In this document: piece by piece, positions 23,131-36,096 of the stretch | Layout of the letters: the number at the start of each line of letters is the position of its first letter | How positions within the stretch are numbered: position 1 is the stretch's first letter | DNA from: Diprion similis | Taxonomy: Eukaryota > Arthropoda > Insecta > Hymenoptera > Diprionidae | DNA length: 64,000 bases | Direction: 5' to 3' | NCBI RefSeq assembly: GCF_021155765.1 | Contig: NC_060118.1 | Coordinates: 8,928,001 to 8,992,000 of the forward strand | The notes under the pieces: generated by a model | What the model saw: the letters and a program-made list of their open reading frames with translations, nothing else | Database searches by the model: none | What the model was told of the DNA's origin: nothing | Position numbers and translations under genes: made by a program

Positions 23131-26100
23131 TGAAATTCATACGCGATAATAGAAAAGTGTTCCGTCAGTGCTACATCAATCAGAATTTGGAAATAAAATT
23201 CCGGCCGATTTCTCACCCACCGATATATACCGATCGGTGTGATTTTGGTTCGGAAAAATCGCGACCTCTTTACTTTTCCGTATGAGAAACTTTATCGAAA
23301 AACGGATCGGATAAGGAACTTGTTTGAACGACGATTTAAACGAAAGAGAAAAGAATTGGCGAATCTTGAAATCTTCGTTTCGATTTACGATTCCGATTTG
23401 CGGATCGGCATGTATACGACACGTGTGCCCATGCATGCACGTTGTGGACATAAAACGACTGGGTACATGGACGATAATGTACATGAGCATATATTAGGCT
23501 ATGTATGTACCTCGTATATTGGCTACCTTATGGACATTCGAGTTCGCAGGTGGATCCAGGCGGCGACTACGACGTCGGTTTCATTCTTTTTTCACGAGGA
23601 GTGTTGATAAAGAACGCGATACATGCACGTATATAGGTACGCACAAAAAGAGCAGCCGAGAGGGTGTGATCAATATTTTCTCTGTTGCGTCGACCTTAAC
23701 TATCGACTCTGGAGGGTAGGAAGTGTAAGGAAAGATAATCGGGGTGTGATTTTAACGACAGGTTTTAAACTCGAAAGCTCCGAGAGAATTTTCTTTCCCT
23801 CTAGGCTAGGAGTCGATATTTTTTCTTAGTTTTCTTACGGGATAGTATAAAAATGTTAAAGTATATGAAACAGTGCGTGATGTCTTCTACTTAATTCTTT
23901 TTATTCTTTTTCGTATTCTTTCTGGAAAATCGTTAACATCTGAAACCAAACCTCATCTCAATGCCCGGCTGCAATGAAATGCTTTAGAAATTGAATTGGG
24001 TATAGCCAACCGAATCAAACACCCCGGAGAAACTTCTCGCCCGATTAGTCGTCCCTTTCCATTTCCGTTCTCAATTCCGTTTCGCCTTCATCCCCTAAAG
24101 AGAAACCGTCTATCGGTCTTGTAGGGTCTTTAATTTTCACACCATTCACCACCCTTTAACAAGTTGTGCCAAATCCTCAGGTGGTACAAGTATTCGCATT
24201 GAAATTGCGAATTTTCAAAATATTGATTTGATTTTTAATTTGAACCCCAATTTTTTTTTTTTAATTATACTATCTTTTTAATGTAATCTAACAAAAAAAA
24301 AAAAGAAGAAAAAAATTATTGAAACTTTTTCATAACACCAAAGACGAATTGATATCAGAATCCGAAATCAGAGGACAGATTCGATCGAATCCTAGCGAGT
24401 TCAAATGTCGCGAAATCTTTGCATCGGATTAGCTGCTGCTGCTCTCAAATTGCTTACGCGACGAAGCAAAGGGGGGTGGAGGGGGGGGGGGGGTAAATGG
24501 GGTGAGGGGGCTTAGCTTTGGGAAAGGAGGTAAGCCGAGTCGACGTCAGAGTGTTTCTCCGACAAGATTACCGAATTTTTTTAACAGGTTTATCGTCGAA
24601 ATTTCACCCAGATCAAACAGAATCCACGCTACATGGGTTTGCGCTGGTTTATAATTAGCTGCTCCCCGGTTACAGGGAGCGGCAGCGAATTTCTTCGTTA
24701 TTCCTTTGATAAAACTCGACTCTTGGCACATGTGTAAATCTGAATGTATATACGAAAACTAAGACGGCTTTACACGTCCGCGTTTCTCAACCAACCGGAT
24801 TATAAAATATTCGGCAAAATTCACGGGTTTGCGTCACGAACGCGAAATTTATACGGCAACGGTCCTTCTCGACGATTCCTGCAAACGCCCGAAATATCTC
24901 CTTTCACCTTATAACTTTGTATATAACATTCGTCATAATATTTGATAAGTTCTATGAATATAAAACTATAAACTGTATTCGTTTCGGCGACTCAGCGAGA
25001 CCCTTGCGATCGATTTTACATCCCCAAATAGCATAATGGCGATACACCTCGGAACATGATATAGGTATTATATAGTATATCATATGTGTTATAGAAATTG
25101 ATTTTTCCGGGTGTTTCTTTCAGCAGCGAAAATTTATTTATTTATGCCGAAATTTCAGAAGGGTGAAAGTAAAATGAAACTCTCCGAATTTTCAGCATCC
25201 CGTCGTTTTCTTTTTATGTGTAAAAATTGCAAGACACGGATTAGCATTTTCGTATTTCTTTGATCAAAGTGACGAAGCTATTTATTTTTCAGTATTACAA
25301 TTTTCACGAATCATGTGAGCGTAAAAATTTGCACCTTTCTTTTCACATAAATTCTATAACAAGTTGCAATTTTATGCTTGCGAAAAAATAGCGAAGCTGT
25401 CATTTGATTTCAGGTTTTGAAACGTTACGTAGCTTCATTGTTCAAATATACGGTTTAGCGATGGTTTCATTAAAATTGGTTGAAAATTATTAAATATCTA
25501 ATAGAGTCGTTCAATTTTACAGTCACTGATCGTGAAACATTTTCTTTTTTTTTTTTTTTTTTTCCAACAGTCAACTGAATGTTGCCATTTGTCGATCACA
25601 ATCAGTATCCGTGCAACGTTGTAAAATTAAATATTTGGCGATGCACAGTATGTGAAAAAAAGTGTTTCAAGTTTTAAAAATAAAAATCACGAGTCCTAAA
25701 GTGAGACCAAACGACTTTACTATATTCTTATAATCCCGGATTACGAAGCGATTTGAAACAAAGCCTCGATATCCAAGCTTCCGTTCGTGAATCCATGCAG
25801 TATTCAATATGTTTATTGATTTGATAAACACTTAAATCCTTCGCAATTCCTTTAATTCGGATCTGATCGTTTTCATCCTCCGACTTCCGTCCAATCTTAA
25901 CGAGCTTGCAGACCGTCTACAGGGTGGAGGAGGGACGCCGTTGGAAGTAGATAGGTGGTGAGATATAGCGATGTGAGAGAGAAGTAGTCAAAGCCGCGTT
26001 AAGTTAGGCCTTTGAAACGACGGGTGAGATTATCCGCGGGTTTTTGCGAGGTAGGCGCCGCGGCGTCACAGCGGAGGAATAAAGGAAGGAGAGGAGGAAG

Positions 26101-26512
26101 GGAATTGCGTTGAGTGACTGTAGGTCACCGGGGATCCTTTGGGAGGATCGGGGTTCCGTTTTTGCCTAATTTTCACTGCATGAAGTTAAAACCGGTGAAA
26201 GAGAGAGACAGAGAAAGAGGAAGACGGAGAAAAAGAGAGGAGAAGGGGGGGGGGGGGGGGAGGAGAACTGCGTCAAGCTTTCCCCGCTTTCTGCAAGCTC
26301 TCAACCAAAAGCTCGACGTGGGTCGCGGCCAAAGCTCAGCGGTCAAGTGACACGGGATTCAGGCATTTTCACTGCATTGCGCGCCGTGTTCTTTGCGGTG
26401 AATTAACGAGGACTTTTCCCCCAGAGGATTAGCGGCTTCTGTCCTTGGGATTTGCTATACGTATGATGCATAGAAATTTCTGTACCGAGAATTTTCGGTG
26501 AAACTTCTCGCC

Positions 26513-26723
26513 GAACGCCGGTGGATAGGCAACCGAAGCTACATTCTTGTTGGCACATGTTAGAAACGTATCTCTGGTTGCCTATTTTTTGGCGTCAAGT
26601 CGGAGTTTTCATGGAAAAGTTGCTGAACGCCGGTAGATAGGCAACCGAGCTACGTTTCGCGGCATCACAAGTTGAAAATTTATCTCGAATTGTCTATTAT
26701 TAGGCGTCAAGTGGCAGTTTTCA
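26513..26723. repeat. tandem pair of about 100-bp hairpin units
   Basis: Unit 1 is 26513-26612 and unit 2 is 26625-26723 (period 112). Both run from GAACGCCGGT(G/A)GATAGGC to AGTTTTCAT. Within each unit the start is the inverted complement of the end: GGATAGGCAACC pairs with GGTTGCCTATT in unit 1, and unit 2 keeps the same pairing with more changes. Confidence 0.75.
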
Positions 26724-29595
26724 TTAAAAATTCTTCGGTGTGATTAATTACGGATCAGAAAAATCGACGAATTTGCACGCAGGTATTATTCATTAGATTC
26801 ACAAGGGTGTTCCGATATTTCAAGGACGTGAAATACGAAGGCGTAATATTCTAGTATAGGCGTATGTTGCAGGCAGAAAAAGGGGCCAGGCAAGAAAAGG
26901 GAAAGAAGAAAAGGAGGAAAATCGACTTTCTCAATCGTGTCAAGGCAGTTATGCGCCGGCGATATTTATACGTCTCGAGATCGCCTCGGCTGTTTCACGA
27001 CTTGGTTGCCGGCTGTGCGGCTCTTGGCTATTGCTTTTTTCATCCGCAGCGCGGTTTCCGCAACGCAAAAACGAAATAGCTCACCTTGATTTATACAAAG
27101 CACTGAATGCATGCGGTCATAAGTCATTCTACGTGGTTTACATACCTATATACATGATATGTTAATGCTGTGTTAGCCTCTCCGAGTCTACAATATGCTA
27201 CGATAAATTCTATCGATTGAAGGGAAAAAGAAATAAAAATTTAATTACCCTCGATGAAAGTTTTCAGTGACGAAAATTTATCCAACAATTAACTTGTAAT
27301 TCTTTTCTGATCATTCAATAAAAGCGATCTTCTTTAAATGCATCGTTATTTACTTGGGATTCAAAATATTTCAGACTTGCATGCCACCACATTTTTCTTT
27401 CTTAAAATATTATTAAATTGTGTTAAAAAAAAAACTCACTCAAGTCATCTGCAATAATTCGTTAATATTATACGAGTTATAATAATAGACGCGCGATCAC
27501 ATCTCGAGGCGAGGGATGAGTTTGACATTAGGATTGCGTATATGCACGAGGTGAAACCGTCTCCTTAAAGAGTAAAAAGATATTTTCTTTTTCAAAGTCT
27601 CGGGAAAATATAGCCAACAAAAGTTAACGACATAATCATTCCAGGTTGTGGTTTTTGCAGAAGAATAATTATCCGGCTCAAGAATTTTTTACCTGCAGTT
27701 TCTCTCTCTCTATCTCTGAGTGCAAATTCTCGTCGCTATATAATATATATATATGATCGTTAATACCGCGCAGACGGCATGCAGAGTATAATATTTGCAC
27801 TATTTTTTCCCTCTTTCATCGCGTACCGTGACGATTATAAGAGAGAATTCGTCGTCTCGCCAAACTTTGTTGAGTAGATATATCTGTATTATTATACACG
27901 TATATATATTAGACTTCTTGAAAATTCAACGTCTCTCTTATCGCACCGATCGTTAACTCATTTAGAAGCTTTCGAGCAACGAATTTCCTCTATTCTTTTT
28001 ACGTCTCCTTTTTCCCTCGCCTCATCCCTGCCTCCCAACGTTATTATACTCTTTTTTACTCAGCCTCGGCTACAGAGCCATTGACACGTAGCCAGTCGCC
28101 AGCCCAAAAACGCTCCGCACAACGCGGGAAAGAGAGACGTTTCCAAAATCCCAGCTTCACGAGCGCAACGACAAAAGTAAGGTGAAATTCCCCGACGAAT
28201 TTCCAGTCGCAATAATTATACCTTATAAACACCAGCTCGTGAAGTATGTAGGTATTGAAATTTTTTTATACACATTCCAATTGAAACTGAATCTTGATTA
28301 TGATTATTATTATTATTATTATTATAGCACGAAATTTAAATTTGCAACTATGGAATTTGTTTTAATATTTTTTTTATTTTTTACCTTTATCAACGTTACC
28401 GATATAATTGAATTAATTTTCTAAAATTTGTAGGAGAATTTCATTGCACAGCAAAAAAAAAAATTGGCCAAAAAAATTTTCGACACATGGCGTAATAATT
28501 CGATCTTCAATTACCAGTATAAAAGGTAATTTTTCTTCATCAAACTTGAAAACCTTGTTTATTTTTTTTTCCCTTCTCGTCCGTGTTTCACTCAACTTCA
28601 CTTTCTTATTTCTCGTCTTTTTCTCTTTCGCGAGAGGAAAGAATCCGCCAAGATCGAAACTCGTGCTTGAGGCACGTGCCGCGGGCTTTGGGTCAAGGCG
28701 TGCTCCAATGACAGAGGCAAAATAAGTATCCGATAGTACTTATTGTAAAACGATAAGACAGCCGGATGACGGAAACAGACATGGAGGTTTTCTTTATTTG
28801 TACGTAATAATTACACGGATTTCACTGTTTTTGTAAAAACAGCAACCGAGGGAGGTGGGGTTAAAATTTTTCGTTTATAACGAGCCGTTAACGAAGCAGC
28901 AAAGCGGGTGTACAAGGATAGAAGGTGTGATAAATGTATACCTATAAGGTACAAGCGTACCATCGCAAGATCAAAGAAACTGTGGAGAGTAGATGAGATA
29001 AAAGTTTCGACATTAAACACCTGCGGCGGCACCGCCGCGGGAATTTCGTAACACCGCCAAAAGCGTTGTTCTGGTGTTTTTTTTTTCTTTTTTTTTCTTG
29101 TTTTTTTTTTTATCTCCCCCTCGAATTTCTCGTCACTCTGATATAAACGACGTTATCAAATTCACCCTAACCTACTTTCTGCCACACCCCCCCTTCCCCT
29201 CTCCCCCACACCCCTGCAATGACGTTTATATGCATTCGCGTTAATCACGCCTCGCAAACTTTCGTCAAAAGGGGGTAATTCGGTATGATAGTAAGGGTAG
29301 GTAATTTTCATCCTAATTTTGCTGGTCGGATTTCGTTTAATTAGCTTTCATTTTTAGAAAAGGTAGAAAAAAAAAAATAAATAAATAAATAGTCAAGCAT
29401 AAATAATCACACGTCTGATCGTCGCTGTATATAATAATATGTCGTTGGAATATACGGTTAAAATTTCTTTCGTTTTTATCCTCCCCCCTCGCCCCCTCGC
29501 CGCTCACCGCGTATTATCTTGAAAAATGGATATTAACACTGAAAATTGTGGCAATGGTTTTATATATAATTATATATATTTTATTTCTGCCAAAG

Positions 29596-29636
<41 letters not shown>

Positions 29637-31399
29637 AGAAAGAAAGAAGGGAGAGGTGCGGCTGTATGCACGAAACGCCGGAGGGGGTGTAATAAATTCT
29701 AATTGAAAATCAAATTCCTTTTGTCCGGCTGACTGCACGCTACATCAGACCATTAGAAACCCGCCGCGCCTTTGTTCGGAGTACTTATCATGCTTTTTAA
29801 GCTGCAAGCTCGCGGCCTCTCCGCGAAATAGAGAGAGCCGAGTGTTTTTCTGTGTGTGTGTGTGTGTTTTTTTTTTCTTTTTCTTTTTTTTTCATTCAGT
29901 TCATCCTCGTTCCTCGATCGGTTTCCTCCTTTTCTTCTCCAGACACATCGGCGGACAAAAGGTGCAGGAGGAGCCCAAGATTGAATAATCAAACGAATCT
30001 TTTCTGACTATTGGAAATTCGCAAAGGTCGGCATTCTTAATTCTTCGCGTAGAAAAGACTCGGCGAAGTTTTTTTCTTTTTGGTTTTTTCTTACTCTCTT
30101 CTATACACAGAGTTAGTTACACGCGGCCGTGAGTGTAATTAAGTGAAAATAACTAAGACGGTAGACAAAATTAGATGAAACTTGAATTCATTGAAAATTT
30201 CTCTGGTATTTGATCATTATAATGAATGAATATATCCTTGATACGAAAAAAATTGGAAAGGTAGAAAAAAATTTGAGAAAATTTTAAATCACTGATTTGT
30301 CGACAACGTTAATCAGTCGGGACTTTGACAATCGTTTCCTTTATCAATAATGTTTAAATAAAAATTTTTTTCAAATAAAACGATCCAGCAAATGAAATTC
30401 ATTTGACCAAAAAAAAATCAGAATTTGACGAAATCGATTGAAATTTTTTCATTCTTAATTTGAATTTCTCCGGTGTTTGCGAAAGATATCGTTCGTTGAC
30501 CGCAGTAATTATCAACCCTTTACCGATACCCCGTTTTTCAACCCTTCTTCCATGAATTCCTTCATTCATTTCCGGCGTTTCGTTGCTCTGCAGTTTAGAC
30601 TGTAGGTACATCAACTCCAGGCACGGTAACCAGTGTCAATTACGAAAGTGCAGTCAGGCAGGAAAGCAAGGGGGTTGGATCCGTGGATAGTTCTGCAGCA
30701 GCCCAGCCGCAAGGGACAATGGGCGAGGTACGCATAATTGAAATGCCAGGCGTGGAGGAGGAAGAGGATGAGGATGAGAGGTGAGGGGGAGGGGGAGGGG
30801 GAGGGGGAGGGGGAGGGGGAGGGGGTTGAGCCGGGGGTTCTATAAACGAGCATGGCAGGGAGAGTCAAGCGATCGCTCGTAATTGTCCTGCTAGGACCAA
30901 CCCCGGGCGATTAACGCCGGCGTTCTAATTTCACGCCAGCCCTCGAGGAAGAGGAAGAAGAATAAGACACGACTCGCAGGGACTCCGACGTCTTAGCGTG
31001 GGAGCGGCGAAAACGCCCAAAGCCCAGCCCTTTTCCTGAGTATTTCTTTAACGGGCCGACGCGTCGGTGAACGATAGCTATGCGTCACATGCTCAAGGAG
31101 CCAGAAGCGACTCGTTAGTCTTCCTCGAGGATTGAAGCCCTTCGACGTTACTGCCGATCCATGATCCTCGATCCGAGTGCCGAAGGGTTCATCGCTGGCT
31201 CAAGGTTCACCCTTCTGGGCCGACGTTTTGTGATGGTAGAATTCTTCTCAAATTATTTTAAATCCCTGACAGATATATGTTACGTCGATTGTTAGTCCCG
31301 TTAGTCTTACCATGGAATCAACTTAGGACGAGAAGCTTTGTAAAGTTTTGAGCAATTTTGAAGAGTCATTTGAATCGTATTTCATGGAATCTGGAAAGT
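26724..31399. other. non-coding stretch with simple repeats
   Basis: No exon recognised. It contains (TTA)n at 28302-28325, a TA plus (GA)n tract at 29596-29637, T-rich runs near 29070-29110 and 29868-29890, and the GGGGGA hexamer array at 30785-30825. Frames at 26864-27079 and 28444-28725 are short and unsupported. Confidence 0.55.
30785..30825 (+). repeat. (GGGGGA)n hexamer array
   Basis: About seven GGGGGA units in a row. Seven runs of five G on one strand meet the pattern for G-quadruplex formation. Confidence 0.9.
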
Positions 31400-31825
31400 T
31401 GTGAAAGTGTCTTTGAATTATCAAGTTTCACCAAGTATCGTCAGGATCCATCACGCGCGATCAAAGCTTCGTATCAAGTTCATTAAAGTATCATAAGATC
31501 TTGTGAGTTTTACGAAGTTCCAACATTAAGTGCCCCATGAAGTTTCACCAAGTCTTGTATAACCTTCGGCAAGTTTCATAAAGTATCATCGTTATCAAGT
31601 TCACGATGTTTTATATAAACTTTCGCAAAGCTTCATTTCAAGTCTCAAAAAGTATACCGACAACTACGATGAAGTTCAATCAAGTCTCGTAAGTCCCATC
31701 ATGTTCCTTGAAGTATTACCATCAAATTCCACAGTCTTCAATCCACTTCCACAAAGATTTCCATCAAGTTGCACCAGACTCCATAACAAGTTCCATGAAA
31801 ATCCACAAAGTTCAAAGTTTTTCAT
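31400..31825. repeat. degenerate minisatellite, CAAGTTTCA-like
   Basis: Diverged copies of a motif near CAAGTTTCACAAAGTATC recur at irregular 15-25 bp steps: CAAGTTTCACCAAGTATCG, CAAGTTCATTAAAGTATCAT, GAAGTTTCACCAAGTCTTG, CAAGTTTCATAAAGTATCAT, GAAGTTCAATCAAGTCTCG. The sequence is far richer in AAGT than its flanks. No open frame spans it. Confidence 0.6.
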
Positions 31826-32979
31826 GTAGGTAGTCCAGAAGTGCAGACGACTCTCTCGGACCCCGAATCAGCGAGTAAAAGTACATTTGTGATTCGTGAA
31901 CATGGTTACGGTGACATTTTCAAGCCATGTATAAAAAGTGAAACTGAAAAGGGGGTGAAAAGTGGCCAAAAGAATGAAACAGACGGGCTAGATTTCCGGT
32001 TTCGCATACGAAGATACGGTGATCGCTGTAGAGCGGGGTTTGCGGATGGAAACGGCGAAAATATAGGAGGCAATTAACCCTTAACTACCGAATTACAATC
32101 CCCGTCGGCGCAGCCTCCCCCTCCCCCCTTTCATCCTTGGGATAACAATTCTGCGTCAAAGTTATCCGATCGATCGAGTTCGACAGGGAGTGCGCGATTA
32201 AAAGTCGACTACCATGGCGTAACGACTAACGTACCGAGGGCTGAGCTTTCCATTTTGCAAGCCACGTGTAGCCCCGGCTTCCTCCTATTTAATTTAGCTC
32301 TGCCAATTAATTGTTTCACACGGTCTTCCATAGCGCCCGTGAACATTATCCAGCGTTAATGAACGCTCGCGCAGATTCTCGATTGGAGTACGTGGATGGA
32401 AAATGGGTGGGGATACTGAACTTCTATTTCATTTTCCAACTTGCATTAAATTACAACATCTGATAACAATTGCACGGTTAACATTTCCAAAGTTAATTAT
32501 TTACACGGGTTTTAGAATTAATCTTGTTTCAAATTTCACTAGAGGTTAGTTTTTACATTTCCACATGCTGCGACTGCACGAGGGATTAGAAAATACTGGA
32601 TAATTGAGATTTTTAAAAGTCGAAATTAGATACCTGCGGAACAATTCCGCGAGTAAAAAAGCCTGACTTTCCCCCTTAACTTTTATGTCTACCTCTTGAA
32701 AATTCAGCAGACTTGTTTTTTGCCTATGTTTTCGAGAATTTCAACCTCCAAGCCCAAGTCAGAACACGCCATCTCGCAAGTTGTTTGGAACACAGTTTCT
32801 TCCCGAGATACCTACAGTTATAGTGAATAGCTTCGCGAAGCTTTACGTATTGTTCAGGTATAATAATGCGAGGTAATTCATTGCTAGACAGATTTATGGA
32901 TAACTCCCTCTAGAAAGTAGGTATAAGCGATAAGACGCGATTAAATTTCGCAGTAATTACACTCATTACTCTGATCGTG

Positions 32980-33108
<129 letters not shown>

Positions 33109-33439
33109 AGGCGGACCGAAAGTGAGACCAGAATCCTAATGGAACATCCCTCCTTTCCTCCTTCGTTCTGAACCCAACCATGTAACTTCCATGTCCTCCC
33201 AACCATAGTATCTCAAGTTCTGTCGTTGATGGTGCAGCATAGACGAAGGATCTTTCTACTATAAATTAAATTCACCTAATTAGCATGCGATTAATGGAAG
33301 ACATGAGAAATTTTTTGAAACGTCCGATAGTTCAATGATGAAATGAAAGGTGGTCAAGCAGCTGCCGTAACCAGTATAAAAGAGAGTTAAAAAGGGACGT
33401 GAAAAGTCAGTCCAAAGTTCCGACTCGAGGGTAAGTTTC

Positions 33440-34675
33440 GGGGCGAATTCGTCCGGGAAAAAATCCTGAAAGGCGATACGGAGGCGTGCACGAAAGCCTG
33501 TCTTCTGGATGAGGTGAAGTGTGCGGCTGGACTTGGTGGAGAGAGTTTGTCGGGCGTTGAAGTCGGGACGAGACGGGACGGGACAAACAGGACCCGGAGC
33601 TTGCTGGTGGCGGTGGCGGTGGCAGAGGCGGCAGAGTTCCCTTCTCGATGGAGGTTGGTCTGCGCGGATTTCAGGAATCAATGCGTCGGGGCGCGTCGGG
33701 ACGCCTGCGCCACCTCCGCCTGCGCCCTCCCCGTCGGCCGACGTCCCCACGACGGCGCCTGTGCATGGGAGCGGGATAAAGCCCGTAGGAAACGAAGCCA
33801 GGACTTCGCGAGGACAGGAACCCGCGTTTGATCGTCCCCCGAGTTCGGGCACCGGTTCCTCCGGAAGACGAACGTCTCAATTGTTTAACGGAAAACTTGC
33901 TGCACTTAATTGAAATTGAAAAAATCTGGTTTACAAAAAAAATCAGTCGTTAAAGAATTACGGTACCAACCCACTTTCGTTCCCCCTTCATTAGATTATA
34001 AACAAACAAACAAACAAACAAACAAACAAACAAACAAACACTTGGTGCAACAAAAAAGGTCGTGAAGCAGCTGTGAACTAATGACAGTGAGTGTAGCCTT
34101 GAATTAAACAGTGCAGAAGTGAAAACTTGTGGTGACAAAGTGCATCGATTTTTGTTTCAATTTGAAAAATTGAATCACGCACGGTTTGATTAGGTATAGT
34201 TATAGTTGTTATTGTTGTTGTTGTTTCTTTGATTACTATTAAATCCCCGCAATTCTCGGAGAAGAAATAAAAAAATCGTTAGATAACTGTGAATGCCTAA
34301 GAGTGAATCTGCCCATAATATAATTAAATAATAATAAACTGCACCTTGTATACAAATATTAAATTTGTATGAAAATAATAGTGAAATCTAAGCAAAGGTG
34401 AGATACCTGGGATTAATCAGTGTCGACATCCCGCCGTCTTTCGCGCCCCGTGAGAGTGTACATCGTAGTAATTAGTTGTCGTTAGTGGAAGCGAGGGTGA
34501 ATATTCGTCGAGTAGTGGGCCGGAGGTCCCGCGGGCGACCGCAAGAGTCCTGGAGGAGGAGGAATGACGGAACCCCGGAAGATTCGACCCGTAGAGGGTT
34601 AGCGGGATCCAAGGTGTCCTCCACGAAGAGATCGGCCTCCGGACGGCCGCGAACCGCCCACCCACCCCAGACACA
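33440..34675 (+). promoter_or_regulatory. candidate promoter and 5' UTR exon of an unseen gene
   Basis: 33480-33860 is strikingly GC- and CpG-rich compared with the window. 34040-34400 is rich in GTGAA, AAGTG and ACAGTG steps, typical of insect 5' UTRs. TCAGTG (initiator-like) occurs at 34417, and a consensus-like donor ACA|GTGAGT follows at about 34675. No exon with a clear start codon and family motif was found. The + strand frame 33673-33913 could be coding only if spliced in at TTTCAG before 33673; it is Pro/Ser/Gly-rich and I do not recognise it. A non-coding first exon is the simplest reading. Confidence 0.3.
34001..34040. repeat. (AACA)10 microsatellite
   Basis: Perfect tetranucleotide array inside the GC-rich/5' UTR-like block. 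Confidence 0.95.
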
Positions 34676-36059
34676 GTGAGTGATTTCCTCTTTCAACCGC
34701 CGCGAAATTTGTCCCGCAGGTGCGGCTCACTGCGGCCGACTTCCGTTCGGAGTCGCGTTTTTTTCATCGAACTTTTTATTTTTTATTTCTCTCTCTCTTG
34801 GTCGACTTCGTCGGCCGCTTGACAACACAGGGTGATTGCTTTCCAAGGGTTGACCAATCAACGAAATCCCCTGAATATAATCGCCGAGATGGTATTCTAA
34901 ATCGCGATGAAAAATCGGAAGACGTATATATAATAACCAGGGGCAACCTGTTTTACCGTAATTTTAATTCGACAGCCCCCGCGGCGTTACTTTATTTGGT
35001 CAGAAAAGTTAAATGATGAAAATACGTTTGAAGAAATTACTTTTTTGATTATCAAGGGGAAGTTTTTTTTTTTTTTTTTTTTTTTTTCTCTCTCTCTCTT
35101 CTTCATCTTTGCCTGATTTTAATTCTTAAACAGTATATATATATATATATATACCTATATACCTGATCTCGACTCGCCTGAGGAAAGAACAAAGAGCGGT
35201 TACATGAACGGGGGGGAGGGATAAAAAAAATTTCATCCCCCATACAGAATTCACGCGGGATACTTCGAGGGACAATTTTTTTTATTCCTCTCTCATGTCC
35301 ACGAAGATATGAAGATATCGCGAATTACCAAGGCGATGAGGTTAAAACTTTGTTATAATATATATATACGAGGATAGAGAAGAGGGCTGGAATAAATTTG
35401 TTATTGAAAGAAAAAAAAAAATAATAATAATAATAACAACAACAACCCGAGAGAAAAAGAATCTCGATTGCGTGAACACCGTGTGTGGGTGGGTTCAGGT
35501 TACGTACATGCGGATAATGCATGTTATATATAAATACAGGGGACGAGGATGAGTGAGGAAAAGGAGAGAAGTCGGTGAAGGTATAAGGAAAGAAAAGAAG
35601 AAGAAGAAGAAGAAAAGAAATGAAAAAATGTAAAAAATGAGGATAAACGAAAGCTCGTTTGTCTGGATTTTACTCGGGGGGTAGCAGCAGCAGCAGCCTG
35701 CGGGTTAATCTCCCGCTCTTTCCGTACCGGAAATAAATATCCGACGACACGTCTTTTCAATTATACAGTCTGTCGAATTCTCCGGTTAAATTCGGCCTAC
35801 TCCGATCGGATCGGTTTCGTTACGATTCCACGGGGGCAAGCAACGTCGTCGTCGCGTCGTGGCGGTGAATCGGTTGAATGGAAATAGGTAACCGATTCCT
35901 ACCACCCTAATCGAGAACAGCATCGTCGAGGAAATTATCCCTCTCGAGACTCGACGCAGCGGCTGGTTATTCTCTCCTAAACATAATGCCCAACCCGCCG
36001 TCTTGTTAAAAGTATTTGCTCTACGAGCGATTCCCGGGTTTCCAAGGGTCGCTTGAGCT

Positions 36060-36062
<3 letters not shown>

Positions 36063-36093
<31 letters not shown>
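36063..36093. repeat. (CT)15 microsatellite
   Basis: Perfect dinucleotide run. Confidence 0.95.

Positions 36094-36096
<3 letters not shown>

Larger units (their letters stand above)
19922..26512. other. non-coding stretch upstream of mRpS6
   Basis: No exon was recognised. Features seen: the inverted repeat at 21128-21235, a small inverted pair GTGTTCCAAAA/TTTTGGAACGC at about 20992-21092, runs of G at 23112-23130 and 24479-24493, and a G-rich purine block near 26190-26270. Open frames are all under 125 codons and are not convincing. Confidence 0.6.

Noticed and set aside
33280..33852. 190-codon - strand frame in the GC-rich block
   Set aside because: GTG start; both strands are open here because the sequence is CpG-rich and poor in stops. 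No family motif.
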